From Paenibacillus sp. JDR-2 (GTDB taxonomy: Bacteria; Bacillota; Bacilli; Paenibacillales; Paenibacillaceae), in the NCBI RefSeq assembly GCF_000023585.1, contig NC_012914.1:1560501-1624500 (forward strand): 64,000 nucleotides of DNA, written 5' to 3'. Position numbers and translations under genes: made by a program. The notes under the pieces are model-generated. The model ran no database searches, was not told the origin of the DNA, and saw nothing but the letters and a program-made list of their open reading frames with translations. Shown piece after piece: positions 7,274 to 15,516 of the stretch (position 1 is its first letter; every line of letters starts with the position of its first letter).

Positions 7274-8586
7274 AACGAGGGATTGTTCTCTCCATAGAAA
7301 ACAAGAAGGCAGTCGTCATGACGGCGGATGGCCAATTCATTTCAATCCCGCATCAAGCCCAAATGCGAATCGGGGAGGAAGCTTCGATTCCGGCGGAGAC
7401 CGCCGCACTGCCAAGGCGTAAACCAAAAAGAGCTTACTGGTATTCGGGGGCAGCAGCAGCTATCCTGCTCTTCTTTATCCCGTTCTTCTACCTGACCACA
7501 GCAGAAGCTCATCCCGTGGTTGCTTATGTGAGCCTTGACATTAACCCAAGCATCGAGCTGGGCGTGGATAAACAGCAGCGCGTACAGGAACTGAACGGAC
7601 TTAATCGTGATGGACAAGCGATTGTAAGCAAGATCAGCTACAAGGGCAAGTCTCTTGAAGCTGTTGCCGCCTCCATTATGAGTACGGTTGCGGCAGAGCA
7701 TTTCTTGGATAAACCGGACAAGGATATCGTTATTACAAGCTACATGCTGGAAGATAAGAGCCCCGGCCAAGAGCTCGAGAAGACGGTAACCGCGGCAGTC
7801 GACCAGAAGGTTAAAGAGACGATCAAGCAAATTGATGCGGCTAAGGAGCCTAACGTAACGGTGCTGTCCGTCCCAACAGAGGTACGCGAGGAAGCATCCG
7901 CCAATGGCATTTCTTCCGGTAAGATGGCGGTTTATCTCATGGCCAAAGATGAAGGCTATAACATTGAACTGGAGCAAATAAAGGGCCAGTCTCTTGCTGA
8001 AGCCACTAAGTCAGTGGGCGGCGTGAAAAAAATTGTGGAGAAGGGCGCAAGCAAAGAGAAACTTAAAGAGCTTGCCATGAAGGAAAAGCAAAGCAAATCG
8101 CAAAGAGCGGCTACACCTGCTGTGGATAAAGCTCAATCCTCAAAAGGCGGAACGGCTGTAGGCGCAACCATCGATAAGACCGCGCCGGTAAAACCAACCG
8201 AAAGGCCGCTGAAGCATCCGCTGAAACCATCTCATACCGAGAAACCGTCTTGGTCCAGAGGGAACGAATCGAATAAACCAACCCGTCCCATGAAGCCGGC
8301 AACACCTACCAAGCCATCTGGCTCGGATAAGGATAAATGGCCGAATGGGAATTGGTCTAACGATAAAAATAACTCGAATAATGATCGCGATGACGACAAG
8401 GATGACGATAAGAAAAATAACTCCAATAAGAATAATTCGATAAACGGCTCAAGCAAGCTGGAGAAGTGGACTTGGCAAAACGATGATAACGATAATGACG
8501 ATGACCAGGGAAATGACCGCAAGAATAACCGCAATGATAATAAAAAGGACAAAGACCGAGAGGATCGCAACGATCGGGATAAATAA
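7270..8586 (+). CDS. rsgI: RsgI-type transmembrane anti-sigma factor
   Basis: The 438-residue protein starts at the ATG overlapping the sigI stop. Residues 1-50 form the cytoplasmic RsgI_N domain (MKRGIVLSIENKKAVVMTADGQ) that holds SigI. A membrane segment lies at about 59-77. Residues 88-100 (SLDINPSIELGVD) are the hallmark extracytoplasmic motif, with the Asn92-Pro93 bond where autoproteolysis has been reported in this family. The extracytoplasmic region then runs into a long disordered tail (about residues 290-438) very rich in Asn, Asp, Lys and Pro. There is no carbohydrate-binding module such as clostridial RsgI proteins carry. An in-frame extension upstream into sigI is ignored because GGAGG precedes 7270. 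Confidence 0.92.
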   Translation: MKRGIVLSIENKKAVVMTADGQFISIPHQAQMRIGEEASIPAETAALPRRKPKRAYWYSGAAAAILLFFIPFFYLTTAEAHPVVAYVSLDINPSIELGVDKQQRVQELNGLNRDGQAIVSKISYKGKSLEAVAASIMSTVAAEHFLDKPDKDIVITSYMLEDKSPGQELEKTVTAAVDQKVKETIKQIDAAKEPNVTVLSVPTEVREEASANGISSGKMAVYLMAKDEGYNIELEQIKGQSLAEATKSVGGVKKIVEKGASKEKLKELAMKEKQSKSQRAATPAVDKAQSSKGGTAVGATIDKTAPVKPTERPLKHPLKPSHTEKPSWSRGNESNKPTRPMKPATPTKPSGSDKDKWPNGNWSNDKNNSNNDRDDDKDDDKKNNSNKNNSINGSSKLEKWTWQNDDNDNDDDQGNDRKNNRNDNKKDKDREDRNDRDK

Positions 8587-8670
8587 AAACTCGAATTATA
8601 GGACGGCGGACATGGGAAAAAAGTCGGTTTTTCGCTGAAAAATCGGCCCATCTTTCGACAAAGTCTCCGA

Positions 8671-8700
8671 TTGACAGCTATTGGCAATAAAACCTATGAT
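8671..8700 (+). promoter_or_regulatory. Sigma-A-type promoter of the sensor kinase gene
   Basis: TTGACA at 8671-8676 and TATGAT at 8695-8700 are separated by 18 bases and lie 60 bases before the kinase start. Confidence 0.7.
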
Positions 8701-8759
8701 AATAGAGATATGTAAGGTTGTTAAATGTTGTAAATAGTTGTGGCCGGGGAGGGTTGATG

Positions 8760-10139
8760 ATGCATTCCATTAGAAAGCGCTATTTCCCGGCGCTTGCCGA
8801 ATATATTCGTGGCGGCGAGGAGCAGTCCCTCTACAAAGCATCAGAACTCGGTAAAGACATTAAAGGGTTCAACCCTGAGGAGATTATTGCTGTTCACGAG
8901 GAAAGTATCCAATATTTGGCCGCCAATGTGGAATCAGAGGAAGCGTTAAAGCTTTATAATCAATCGTTCATGTTTCTAATAGAAGTGATGGTTGCCCACA
9001 GAATGAATGAAGTACCGGCTGAGACGGTCGAACAGAAGTTTTCGGATATGCGCGAGAGGCTTTTTCTTTCCAACCGCTCATTTGAGATGGTTAAACATAA
9101 GTATGAGAATGTCCTCCAGCATATGGACAGCGGCATAGCTTTATTTGACAGCGACGGGATTTTGTCATTTATCAATGTAAGGATGGCTAAGCTTCTTGAT
9201 ATTCCGCGTAAAACATTAGTTGGCTGCAATTTGCGCGAGATTCTGCTGCATCCGCTGCTGAAGCGGTCTACCAAGCGTGTTATTCTTCGCTTACATAAGG
9301 AAATGATTCTGAAGCGGAATGTGTACTACGAGTTTCAGGATAAGGACGGCAAGTATTTGCTTGTTTCTTTTACTTACGGCGATCAGATGAACGGCGATTT
9401 TTTGATCAGCGTGAAGGATGTTTCCGAGTATAAGCAAATCGAGCAGACTGCGCTGCAAAACGACAAGCTGGCGATGCTTGGCCGGATTGCGGCAGCGATT
9501 GCTCACGAGATCCGTAACCCGCTCACCTCCATTCGGGGGTTTATTCAATTGCTGCGGCCTTATCTGATGCAGCTTGGGAAGGAAGAATATGCCCGGATTA
9601 TTCTTACGGAGATCGACCGGGCGAATGATATTATTTTCGAATTCCTGAACTCATCGAAGCCTTCTGCGCCAATGAAGAAGTCAGTATCGATTAACCGGCT
9701 GGTACAAGAGGTTATTCTATTGACAGAAAGCGAAGCGCTGATGCGTAACTGCGACATACAATTGGAAACCTATGAGAATGAACGTGATTTGATGGTTTCC
9801 ATCGATGTGAAGCAGATCAAGCAGGTTATTCTGAACATCGTCAAGAATTCAATCGACGCCATTGAATCGTTGCAGGAAGCACGCAGAGGCAGGATTGATC
9901 TTGTGGTGAGATCGGATGGCCAATTTGCGGAGATTACGTTGAAAGACAACGGCAAAGGAATGGACAAAGCGACGCTTGCCCGTTTGTTTGATCCCTTCTT
10001 TACAACGAAGGAAGCGGGAACCGGTCTCGGCTTGTCCGTCAGCTACCGGATAATCAGGAATCACGGCGGCTCCATCCGGGTGGATAGCACCGAGGGCAGC
10101 GGTACTTCGTTTGTTATTTATTTGCCATTAGCTGAATAA
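8760..10139 (+). CDS. Cytosolic PAS sensor histidine kinase with RsbU_N-like domain
   Basis: The 459-residue protein has no membrane segment. Residues ~8-85 resemble the N-terminal domain of RsbU (EYIRGGEEQSLYKASELGKDI, FLIEVMVAHRM), which in RsbU docks a partner protein. A PAS domain follows (~112-225), then HisKA with phospho-acceptor His249 in IAHEIRNPLTSIRGF, and an HATPase with an N box (NIVKNSIDAIES), DNGKGMD and TGLGLSVSYRI. The HisKA region is like that of sporulation kinases that feed Spo0F; that role is inferred. No response regulator is adjacent. GGGGAGGG favours the second of two consecutive ATGs (8760). Confidence 0.88.
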   Translation: MHSIRKRYFPALAEYIRGGEEQSLYKASELGKDIKGFNPEEIIAVHEESIQYLAANVESEEALKLYNQSFMFLIEVMVAHRMNEVPAETVEQKFSDMRERLFLSNRSFEMVKHKYENVLQHMDSGIALFDSDGILSFINVRMAKLLDIPRKTLVGCNLREILLHPLLKRSTKRVILRLHKEMILKRNVYYEFQDKDGKYLLVSFTYGDQMNGDFLISVKDVSEYKQIEQTALQNDKLAMLGRIAAAIAHEIRNPLTSIRGFIQLLRPYLMQLGKEEYARIILTEIDRANDIIFEFLNSSKPSAPMKKSVSINRLVQEVILLTESEALMRNCDIQLETYENERDLMVSIDVKQIKQVILNIVKNSIDAIESLQEARRGRIDLVVRSDGQFAEITLKDNGKGMDKATLARLFDPFFTTKEAGTGLGLSVSYRIIRNHGGSIRVDSTEGSGTSFVIYLPLAE

Positions 10140-10147
10140 ACGATTAG

Positions 10148-10190
10148 AATCGGGGATAGATCGCTTATTAGGATGCGATCCCCGATTTTG
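10148..10190 (+). terminator. Intrinsic terminator
   Basis: AATCGGGGAT at 10148-10157 pairs with ATCCCCGATT at 10178-10187, followed by TTG. It lies 9 bases after the kinase stop. Confidence 0.75.
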
Positions 10191-10214
10191 TCATTGAGAG
10201 AGAGGAATTATTAG

Positions 10215-11732
10215 ATGCGTACACATTTTACATATGAACCGGCGGCAACGGCAGGTTCTGCGGATGCGATTGTGAGACTGATTAGCAGCGCCGAGCTTAA
10301 AGCCGGCAGCATGGCGGAGTGGGTGCAGCCGCAAATCGATGAGGCGGTTCGCGGACTGTATGCCAAAGGTTTATTTAAGGCGGAGCCGGAACAAACCGAG
10401 ACGTTGTCGACGCTTGGGCTTCATTCGGCTTCTCATGTTATCTTTGCAGGATATGACGATAAGGCCGGCGTATACGGTCTTCGTCTTGCAGCAGCGGCGG
10501 CAGCAAATGCCCTAAAGCGGATCAAAGCGCAAACCGCGCAAATCCGTCTGCCCGAAACGATTATTTCGTCTGCCGACTACACCTTGCAGCAAGCCGCGCA
10601 GGCATTAGTCGAAGGACTGACGCTTGCGGTACACGACCGTCTTCCTGAATTGCGGCAAGCCAAGCAGCGTTATACCCTTTCTCATGTATCATTTGTGCCG
10701 GCAGCGGGTGTGGCGGTTCCAGCGGATATCGCGGAAACGTGGAATGAGGGCATGATGGTAGGCCAGCTTTATGCGGAAGGTGTTAAGGTTGCGCGTGATT
10801 TGACCAATCTGCCCGGCAATCAGCTTGTACCGGAATCTCTTGCGGCTCATGCCGAAGAGCTTGCCCGCGAATGGGATCTGGATATCGAAGTGCTGGATGA
10901 GTGGGCAGCTATCGAGCAGGGAATGGGCGGTTTGCTGGCGGTAGGCCAGGGCAGTGTTCATGCGCCAAGGATGATTGTAATTCATTACAAAGGCGCTCCC
11001 GATAAGGAAGAGGCATGGGGATTAATCGGCAAGGGCATTACCTTTGATACCGGCGGCATTTCGCTCAAGAAAGGGCCCGGCATGGAGGAAATGATTTCCG
11101 ATATGGGCGGCGCGGCAGCCGTACTTGGCGCAATGCGTATTATTGGCGAGCTTAAGCCGGAAGTAAATGTCATTGCGGTTATCCCGACAGCGGAAAATAT
11201 GCCATCTGCCCAAGCCTTTAAACCGGGCGATGTCATTAAAATGATGAATGGCTTAACGGTTGAAATCGTTAATACCGATGCGGAAGGACGTCTTGTTCTT
11301 GGGGACGGCCTGACAACGGCGATCCGTAGAGGCGCAACGCAGCTGGTTGACGTAGCAACGCTTACTGGAGCGGTGATGGTTGCTTTAGGCACGGAAGCGA
11401 CAGGCGCCATTACCAATAATGAACCGCTGATGCAGCAGGTATTCGAAGCTGCAGGTCGCAGCGGCGAACGGATCTGGCAGCTTCCTGCATTCCCGGAGTA
11501 TAAGAGACAGCTGAGAAGCGATGCGGCCGATCTGAAGAACAGCGGCGGACGATATGCCGGTGCAACCACAGGCGGTTTGTTTATCGGCGCTTTCGCGGAG
11601 GATCTTCCTTGGGTTCATCTGGACATTGCCGGTACGGCATTCCTTGATAAGAGCCGCGGACTGGAACCAAAAGGAGCAACCGGCGTCATGGTTCGCACGC
11701 TGGTCGAACTGGTAACGAAGAACGAGGGCTAA
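10215..11732 (+). CDS. pepA: Leucyl aminopeptidase (peptidase family M17)
   Basis: The 505-residue protein has the N-terminal macro-like domain and the C-terminal catalytic domain of M17. Metal and catalytic motifs include GKGITFDTGGISLK and NTDAEGRL (about residues 353-360), followed by GDGL. The family forms cytosolic hexamers with two metal ions that release N-terminal residues from peptides. GAGAGAGG precedes the ATG. It stands alone between two terminators. Confidence 0.95.
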   Translation: MRTHFTYEPAATAGSADAIVRLISSAELKAGSMAEWVQPQIDEAVRGLYAKGLFKAEPEQTETLSTLGLHSASHVIFAGYDDKAGVYGLRLAAAAAANALKRIKAQTAQIRLPETIISSADYTLQQAAQALVEGLTLAVHDRLPELRQAKQRYTLSHVSFVPAAGVAVPADIAETWNEGMMVGQLYAEGVKVARDLTNLPGNQLVPESLAAHAEELAREWDLDIEVLDEWAAIEQGMGGLLAVGQGSVHAPRMIVIHYKGAPDKEEAWGLIGKGITFDTGGISLKKGPGMEEMISDMGGAAAVLGAMRIIGELKPEVNVIAVIPTAENMPSAQAFKPGDVIKMMNGLTVEIVNTDAEGRLVLGDGLTTAIRRGATQLVDVATLTGAVMVALGTEATGAITNNEPLMQQVFEAAGRSGERIWQLPAFPEYKRQLRSDAADLKNSGGRYAGATTGGLFIGAFAEDLPWVHLDIAGTAFLDKSRGLEPKGATGVMVRTLVELVTKNEG

Positions 11733-11750
11733 AGTCAAACTCATTGAACG

Positions 11751-11797
11751 GCTAGTTATGATCGGCTGAAATCCCGCCGTCATAGCTGGCTGTTTTA
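11751..11797 (+). terminator. Probable terminator of pepA
   Basis: AGTTATGATCGGC pairs imperfectly with GCCGTCATAGCT (11776-11787), and GGCTGTTTTA follows. The remaining ~280 bases to the next gene hold the cre site and no supportable ORF. Confidence 0.5.
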
Positions 11798-11922
11798 CTT
11801 TACAAGGGTTGTATAATCCCTTTAATTCGCAAAGAAAGTTCTATAGTTTCTCGGTATTGGACGTCGTATAACCGCTTTATAATTTTCTGTATAAGCTTGT
11901 CGGGAAGTAACAAGCCATATCT

Positions 11923-11936
11923 TGAAATCGCTTACA
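11923..11936 (+). promoter_or_regulatory. CcpA cre site upstream of the aldouronate cluster
   Basis: TGAAATCGCTTACA matches the cre consensus TGWAANCGNTNWCA at every defined position. It lies about 145 bases before the YesN-like regulator gene, so carbon catabolite repression of the whole cluster is expected. Confidence 0.75.
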
Positions 11937-12080
11937 GAAAAAATGTTAACTGTTCAAAAGACCTAACAATAGGAGAAAAACAGGTAATCAGAGCAGGATG
12001 TTTTATAATACGATTGCTTTTATAATTATTAATGTCATTAAGGATTAGCTAGAAGATTCAGCTGTCAGGGGGCCTTGCAT

Positions 12081-13649
12081 ATGTACAAAGTGTTATTGGT
12101 GGATGATGAGATTTTTGTGCGCAAAGGGTTAAGGAATTTAATAGACTGGGAATCGCTTGGCTATGAAATTTGCGATGAAGCGGGTAACGGACAGGAAGCA
12201 TTAGAGAAAATACAGCTGATTAAGCCTGATCTCGTTATCGCGGATATCCGGATGCCAGTGCTGGACGGATTGGAGCTTATCCGCAAGGTTACCGAGGAGG
12301 GCGTACATAGCCCGACCTTTATTATCGTCAGCGGGTATCATGATTTCCAGTACGCGCAGCGAGCTCTCCGTTACGGAGTCCATGACTATATATTAAAGCC
12401 TATCGATGAAGCGGAACTGGAGACAACGTTGAAGGCGCTTTCCGGAACGTTGGGATTAAAAAAGCTGGCCACGATCGCGGGGGACAGCCTGGTCACGGAC
12501 TCTATTGTGGAAACGCTTGTTCAAGGCCAGTTCTCGGAGGCCGATAACGGAGCTTTATGCGCGGCGCTGCAAATGCCTGAGTTCTCCAGCTTCGATTACG
12601 TGCTGGTTGAGCTTCATGCCAGCGCGCAATCCGCAGGCACCGAATGGCAGGCCAAGGAGCTGGCAGCAGTCGTGCAGTCAGTGAGCGCTACTCCAAGCAG
12701 CAAAATTCCTGTCTATGAGCAGACGAGCGGTTTATTTGGCCTGCTTATTGATCGGAAGCCGTTTTTACCGCCGGAAATACGACTTGAATCTGCCTATAAC
12801 AGCTTGCATGCGGCCATTGCGAAATCTTCGGGCAGACCGGTCACCTTATATATCGGCAAGACCGTGGAACGACTGCAAGAAATGTGCCTATCCTACCGGG
12901 CGGCGAATGAAGCCATGTCCTATAAATACGCCGAGCAAGGCAGCTCCGTTATCTATGCGAATCAGGTACAGGGGACCCCTCTGTATTATTTCGATGTGGA
13001 TTCGGAGCTGTACAGCCGACTACTCGAGAGACTGGAAGAGAATAACGCGGATTTGTATGAGCAGGATATCGAGCTTTTATTCCGCCAATTTGTCGAGAAG
13101 CGGTTTGCTCCCAATGCGGTTGCCAATACGATTACCCGGTTTGTGATCGGGATTATTAATATAATTCGGAAGATGGAGGGAGACGAGAAGGGACTTAGCA
13201 AGCTCCCGTTCATTATGGACTGGCAGGGCAGCAATAGCCGTCTGCAGGACTTGAAGGGACTATTCACGGATTTCCTCCGCGAGGCTGCCGTCTATTTGGC
13301 AGAGCTTCGGAACGAGCAGTCCAAGGGCGGGATTGAACGCATCAAGAAATACATCGAAGCGAACTATACGGAGAATATTAGCCTTAAGAGCATTGCAGGA
13401 AAATTTTATATGAACTCCGTTTATTTGGGTCAGCTGTTCCGTAAAACCTATGGGATCTATTTCAATGATTTTCTACTGCAGATCCGGATCGGAGAAGCCA
13501 AAAAGCTGCTTCGCCAGACCGATCTTAGGATGTACGAGATTGCGGAGAAAGTGGGCTTTCAGAATGCCGATTATTTCGTGACCCAATTTGAGAAGCTGGA
13601 GAAAGTGACACCGACCGATTACCGCAACAAGCTGCTGGGCAAAAAATAA
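12081..13649 (+). CDS. yesN: YesN-like response regulator with AraC-type DNA-binding domain
   Basis: The 522-residue protein has a receiver domain (acidic pair at D8-D9, phospho-acceptor Asp55 in LVIADIRMPVLDG, Lys in DYILKPID), a long linker and a C-terminal double helix-turn-helix (ISLKSIAGKFYMNSVYLGQLFRKTYG ... DLRMYEIAEKVGFQNADYFVTQFEK). It pairs with the kinase directly downstream and is expected to activate the xylo-oligosaccharide genes behind it. The TTG at 12075 is possible, but the ATG at 12081 is better spaced from AGGGGG. Confidence 0.92.
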   Translation: MYKVLLVDDEIFVRKGLRNLIDWESLGYEICDEAGNGQEALEKIQLIKPDLVIADIRMPVLDGLELIRKVTEEGVHSPTFIIVSGYHDFQYAQRALRYGVHDYILKPIDEAELETTLKALSGTLGLKKLATIAGDSLVTDSIVETLVQGQFSEADNGALCAALQMPEFSSFDYVLVELHASAQSAGTEWQAKELAAVVQSVSATPSSKIPVYEQTSGLFGLLIDRKPFLPPEIRLESAYNSLHAAIAKSSGRPVTLYIGKTVERLQEMCLSYRAANEAMSYKYAEQGSSVIYANQVQGTPLYYFDVDSELYSRLLERLEENNADLYEQDIELLFRQFVEKRFAPNAVANTITRFVIGIINIIRKMEGDEKGLSKLPFIMDWQGSNSRLQDLKGLFTDFLREAAVYLAELRNEQSKGGIERIKKYIEANYTENISLKSIAGKFYMNSVYLGQLFRKTYGIYFNDFLLQIRIGEAKKLLRQTDLRMYEIAEKVGFQNADYFVTQFEKLEKVTPTDYRNKLLGKK

Positions 13650-13664
13650 ACGGGTGGAGATTTG

Positions 13665-15383
13665 ATGGGCAGATTTCATTGGAATCATCTTAAATTGCGG
13701 GACAAGCTTTTGCTGATGTACGTCTTTTGCGTATTTATCCCGATCGTATTGACGAATATCGTCTTCTATAACGTTACAACCAACAATATTAAAAACCAAA
13801 AATCGCATGACGCCGACATCGCCCTGGAGAAGCTTCAGGGCGAGCTTCGTGCTGTCATCGATGAAGCCGCGGGTATTTCCTACCTGTATTATATCGATCC
13901 GATGCTGAATCAGCTGCTGGATAAAAAGTACGATTCCCAAATCGAATACGTTGAAGCTTTTAATAATATCCGAAGCGTCTTCAACAAATCCGAGCAGGCT
14001 TACAAAACGACCAGCGCTACGGTTATTTATACCGATAATCCAACTGTGTTATCCTCCGGACCTATTATGCCGCTTAGCGAAACGGAGAAGGAAGCCGACT
14101 GGTACCGGGCTTTTATGAAGACGAATGTTTCTTATCCGTTGTTTATACAGGATGGAGACACGTTTAGCCTTGTTCAAAGACTGAACTATGTCAAAGGCAA
14201 CGGCTATAACAATCTGATCAAGATTGATCTGAATATGGCAACGGTCAAGCAGTTGTTTGCGTTATCCGGCTTTGAGGGCAGCATTTACTTCTTGAATCCG
14301 GAAGGTGCCGTCCTCTATTCCAACGACTCCAGCGTAGACAGGCATTCACAGACGCTTCCGATGCCGAAAAACTCTCTCTCCTTTGACAAGGTTTACACGA
14401 ACAACAATTATTTGAACGACTGGTCCCTGCATGGCGTCATTAACGAAGGGAGCTTTCTGCATGACGTGCGGAAATCGGGTTCCTTTGTCATTTTTTTGGC
14501 GCTTATTAACTTTGTGCTGCCTTCTTTGATTATCGCGGCTCTCTCCAGATCCATAAACAAACGTCTCGTCAAGATTGTAAAGCATATGAAAAAGGTGAAA
14601 AACCAGCATTTCGAGACGATCCCGCTTGATGATGCGCGCGATGAGATCGGCCAATTAACGGGTGAATTCAACCGGATGACCGAGCGGATCGACAACCTCA
14701 TTACCGATGTCTATCAGGCTGATATTCAGAAGAAGGACCTGGAGATCCGCCAGCGCCAGGCACAGCTTCATGCCCTTCACAGCCAGATCAATCCCCACTT
14801 CCTGTTCAACTCGCTCGAGACGATTCGGATGCGGAGCCTGATGAAGGGGGAGACCGAGACCGCGAAGACCATTCACTATATGGCGAAGATTTTCCGGAAG
14901 TCGATTTCCTGGAAACGCAGCTGGGTGTCGATCCGGGAAGAGATTGAGCTGACGGAATGCTTCCTTGAAATTCAGAAATACAGGTTTGGCGACAAGCTGC
15001 AATACCAGATCACCGTCGAAGATACCGTATACGACCAGATGATTCCGAAGATGACCTTCCTGCCGTTTGTCGAGAACGCCAGCATTCATGGCATTGAAAG
15101 CTCGCCGGGAATCGGTCTTATTCAGATTCATATCGGAATCGCCGGCAACAAGCTGATGTTCAGGCTGTCCGATAACGGGATCGGCATGTCCCAAGCCAAG
15201 CTGTCGGAGCTGCTTAATTACCTGCGTCTGGATGATTCCATCGGTGACAATGTCGGCATGAAAAACGTCTATACCCGGCTGAAGCTATGCTATAAAGACT
15301 CGTTTGAATTCGACATTGCTAGCGAAGAAGGTCATGGAACAACCGTTGAGCTGCGTCTTCCTCTCGACATGAACGGGCAATAA
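13665..15383 (+). CDS. yesM: YesM-like membrane sensor histidine kinase
   Basis: The 572-residue protein has membrane helices at ~14-36 and ~270-292 framing an extracellular dCache-like sensor. HAMP follows, then the His_kinase domain with His378 in HSQINPHFLFNSLE and an HATPase domain (LPFVENASIHG, DNGIGMSQ). Such kinases form a pair with YesN regulators and respond to carbohydrate ligands, sometimes through the ABC binding protein. GGTGGAG lies before the ATG at 13665. A cognate SBP gene follows 133 bases later. Confidence 0.92.
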   Translation: MGRFHWNHLKLRDKLLLMYVFCVFIPIVLTNIVFYNVTTNNIKNQKSHDADIALEKLQGELRAVIDEAAGISYLYYIDPMLNQLLDKKYDSQIEYVEAFNNIRSVFNKSEQAYKTTSATVIYTDNPTVLSSGPIMPLSETEKEADWYRAFMKTNVSYPLFIQDGDTFSLVQRLNYVKGNGYNNLIKIDLNMATVKQLFALSGFEGSIYFLNPEGAVLYSNDSSVDRHSQTLPMPKNSLSFDKVYTNNNYLNDWSLHGVINEGSFLHDVRKSGSFVIFLALINFVLPSLIIAALSRSINKRLVKIVKHMKKVKNQHFETIPLDDARDEIGQLTGEFNRMTERIDNLITDVYQADIQKKDLEIRQRQAQLHALHSQINPHFLFNSLETIRMRSLMKGETETAKTIHYMAKIFRKSISWKRSWVSIREEIELTECFLEIQKYRFGDKLQYQITVEDTVYDQMIPKMTFLPFVENASIHGIESSPGIGLIQIHIGIAGNKLMFRLSDNGIGMSQAKLSELLNYLRLDDSIGDNVGMKNVYTRLKLCYKDSFEFDIASEEGHGTTVELRLPLDMNGQ

Positions 15384-15464
15384 ATGACAAAAAAGTTGAA
15401 CTATGCTTTTCAAAGTACGAACTAAAGTTTGAGGGGTAATCAAGCCTTCGGATTCGTTTTATGA

Positions 15465-15478
15465 TGAAAGTGCTTACA
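15465..15478 (+). promoter_or_regulatory. cre-like box before the binding-protein gene
   Basis: TGAAAGTGCTTACA matches the cre consensus except for T in place of C at the first central position. It lies 39 bases before the start codon, suggesting a second catabolite repression point. Confidence 0.5.
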
Positions 15479-15516
15479 ACAAACACGTTGAAATGACGAA
15501 AGGGGTCTAAACAGAA

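Noticed and set aside
8232..8687. A 151-codon minus-strand frame rich in Ser, Leu and Phe
   Set aside because: It is the antisense image of the Asp/Asn/Lys-rich tail of RsgI.
10985..11569. A 194-codon minus-strand frame
   Set aside because: It is antisense to pepA, with no supporting start signal or motif.
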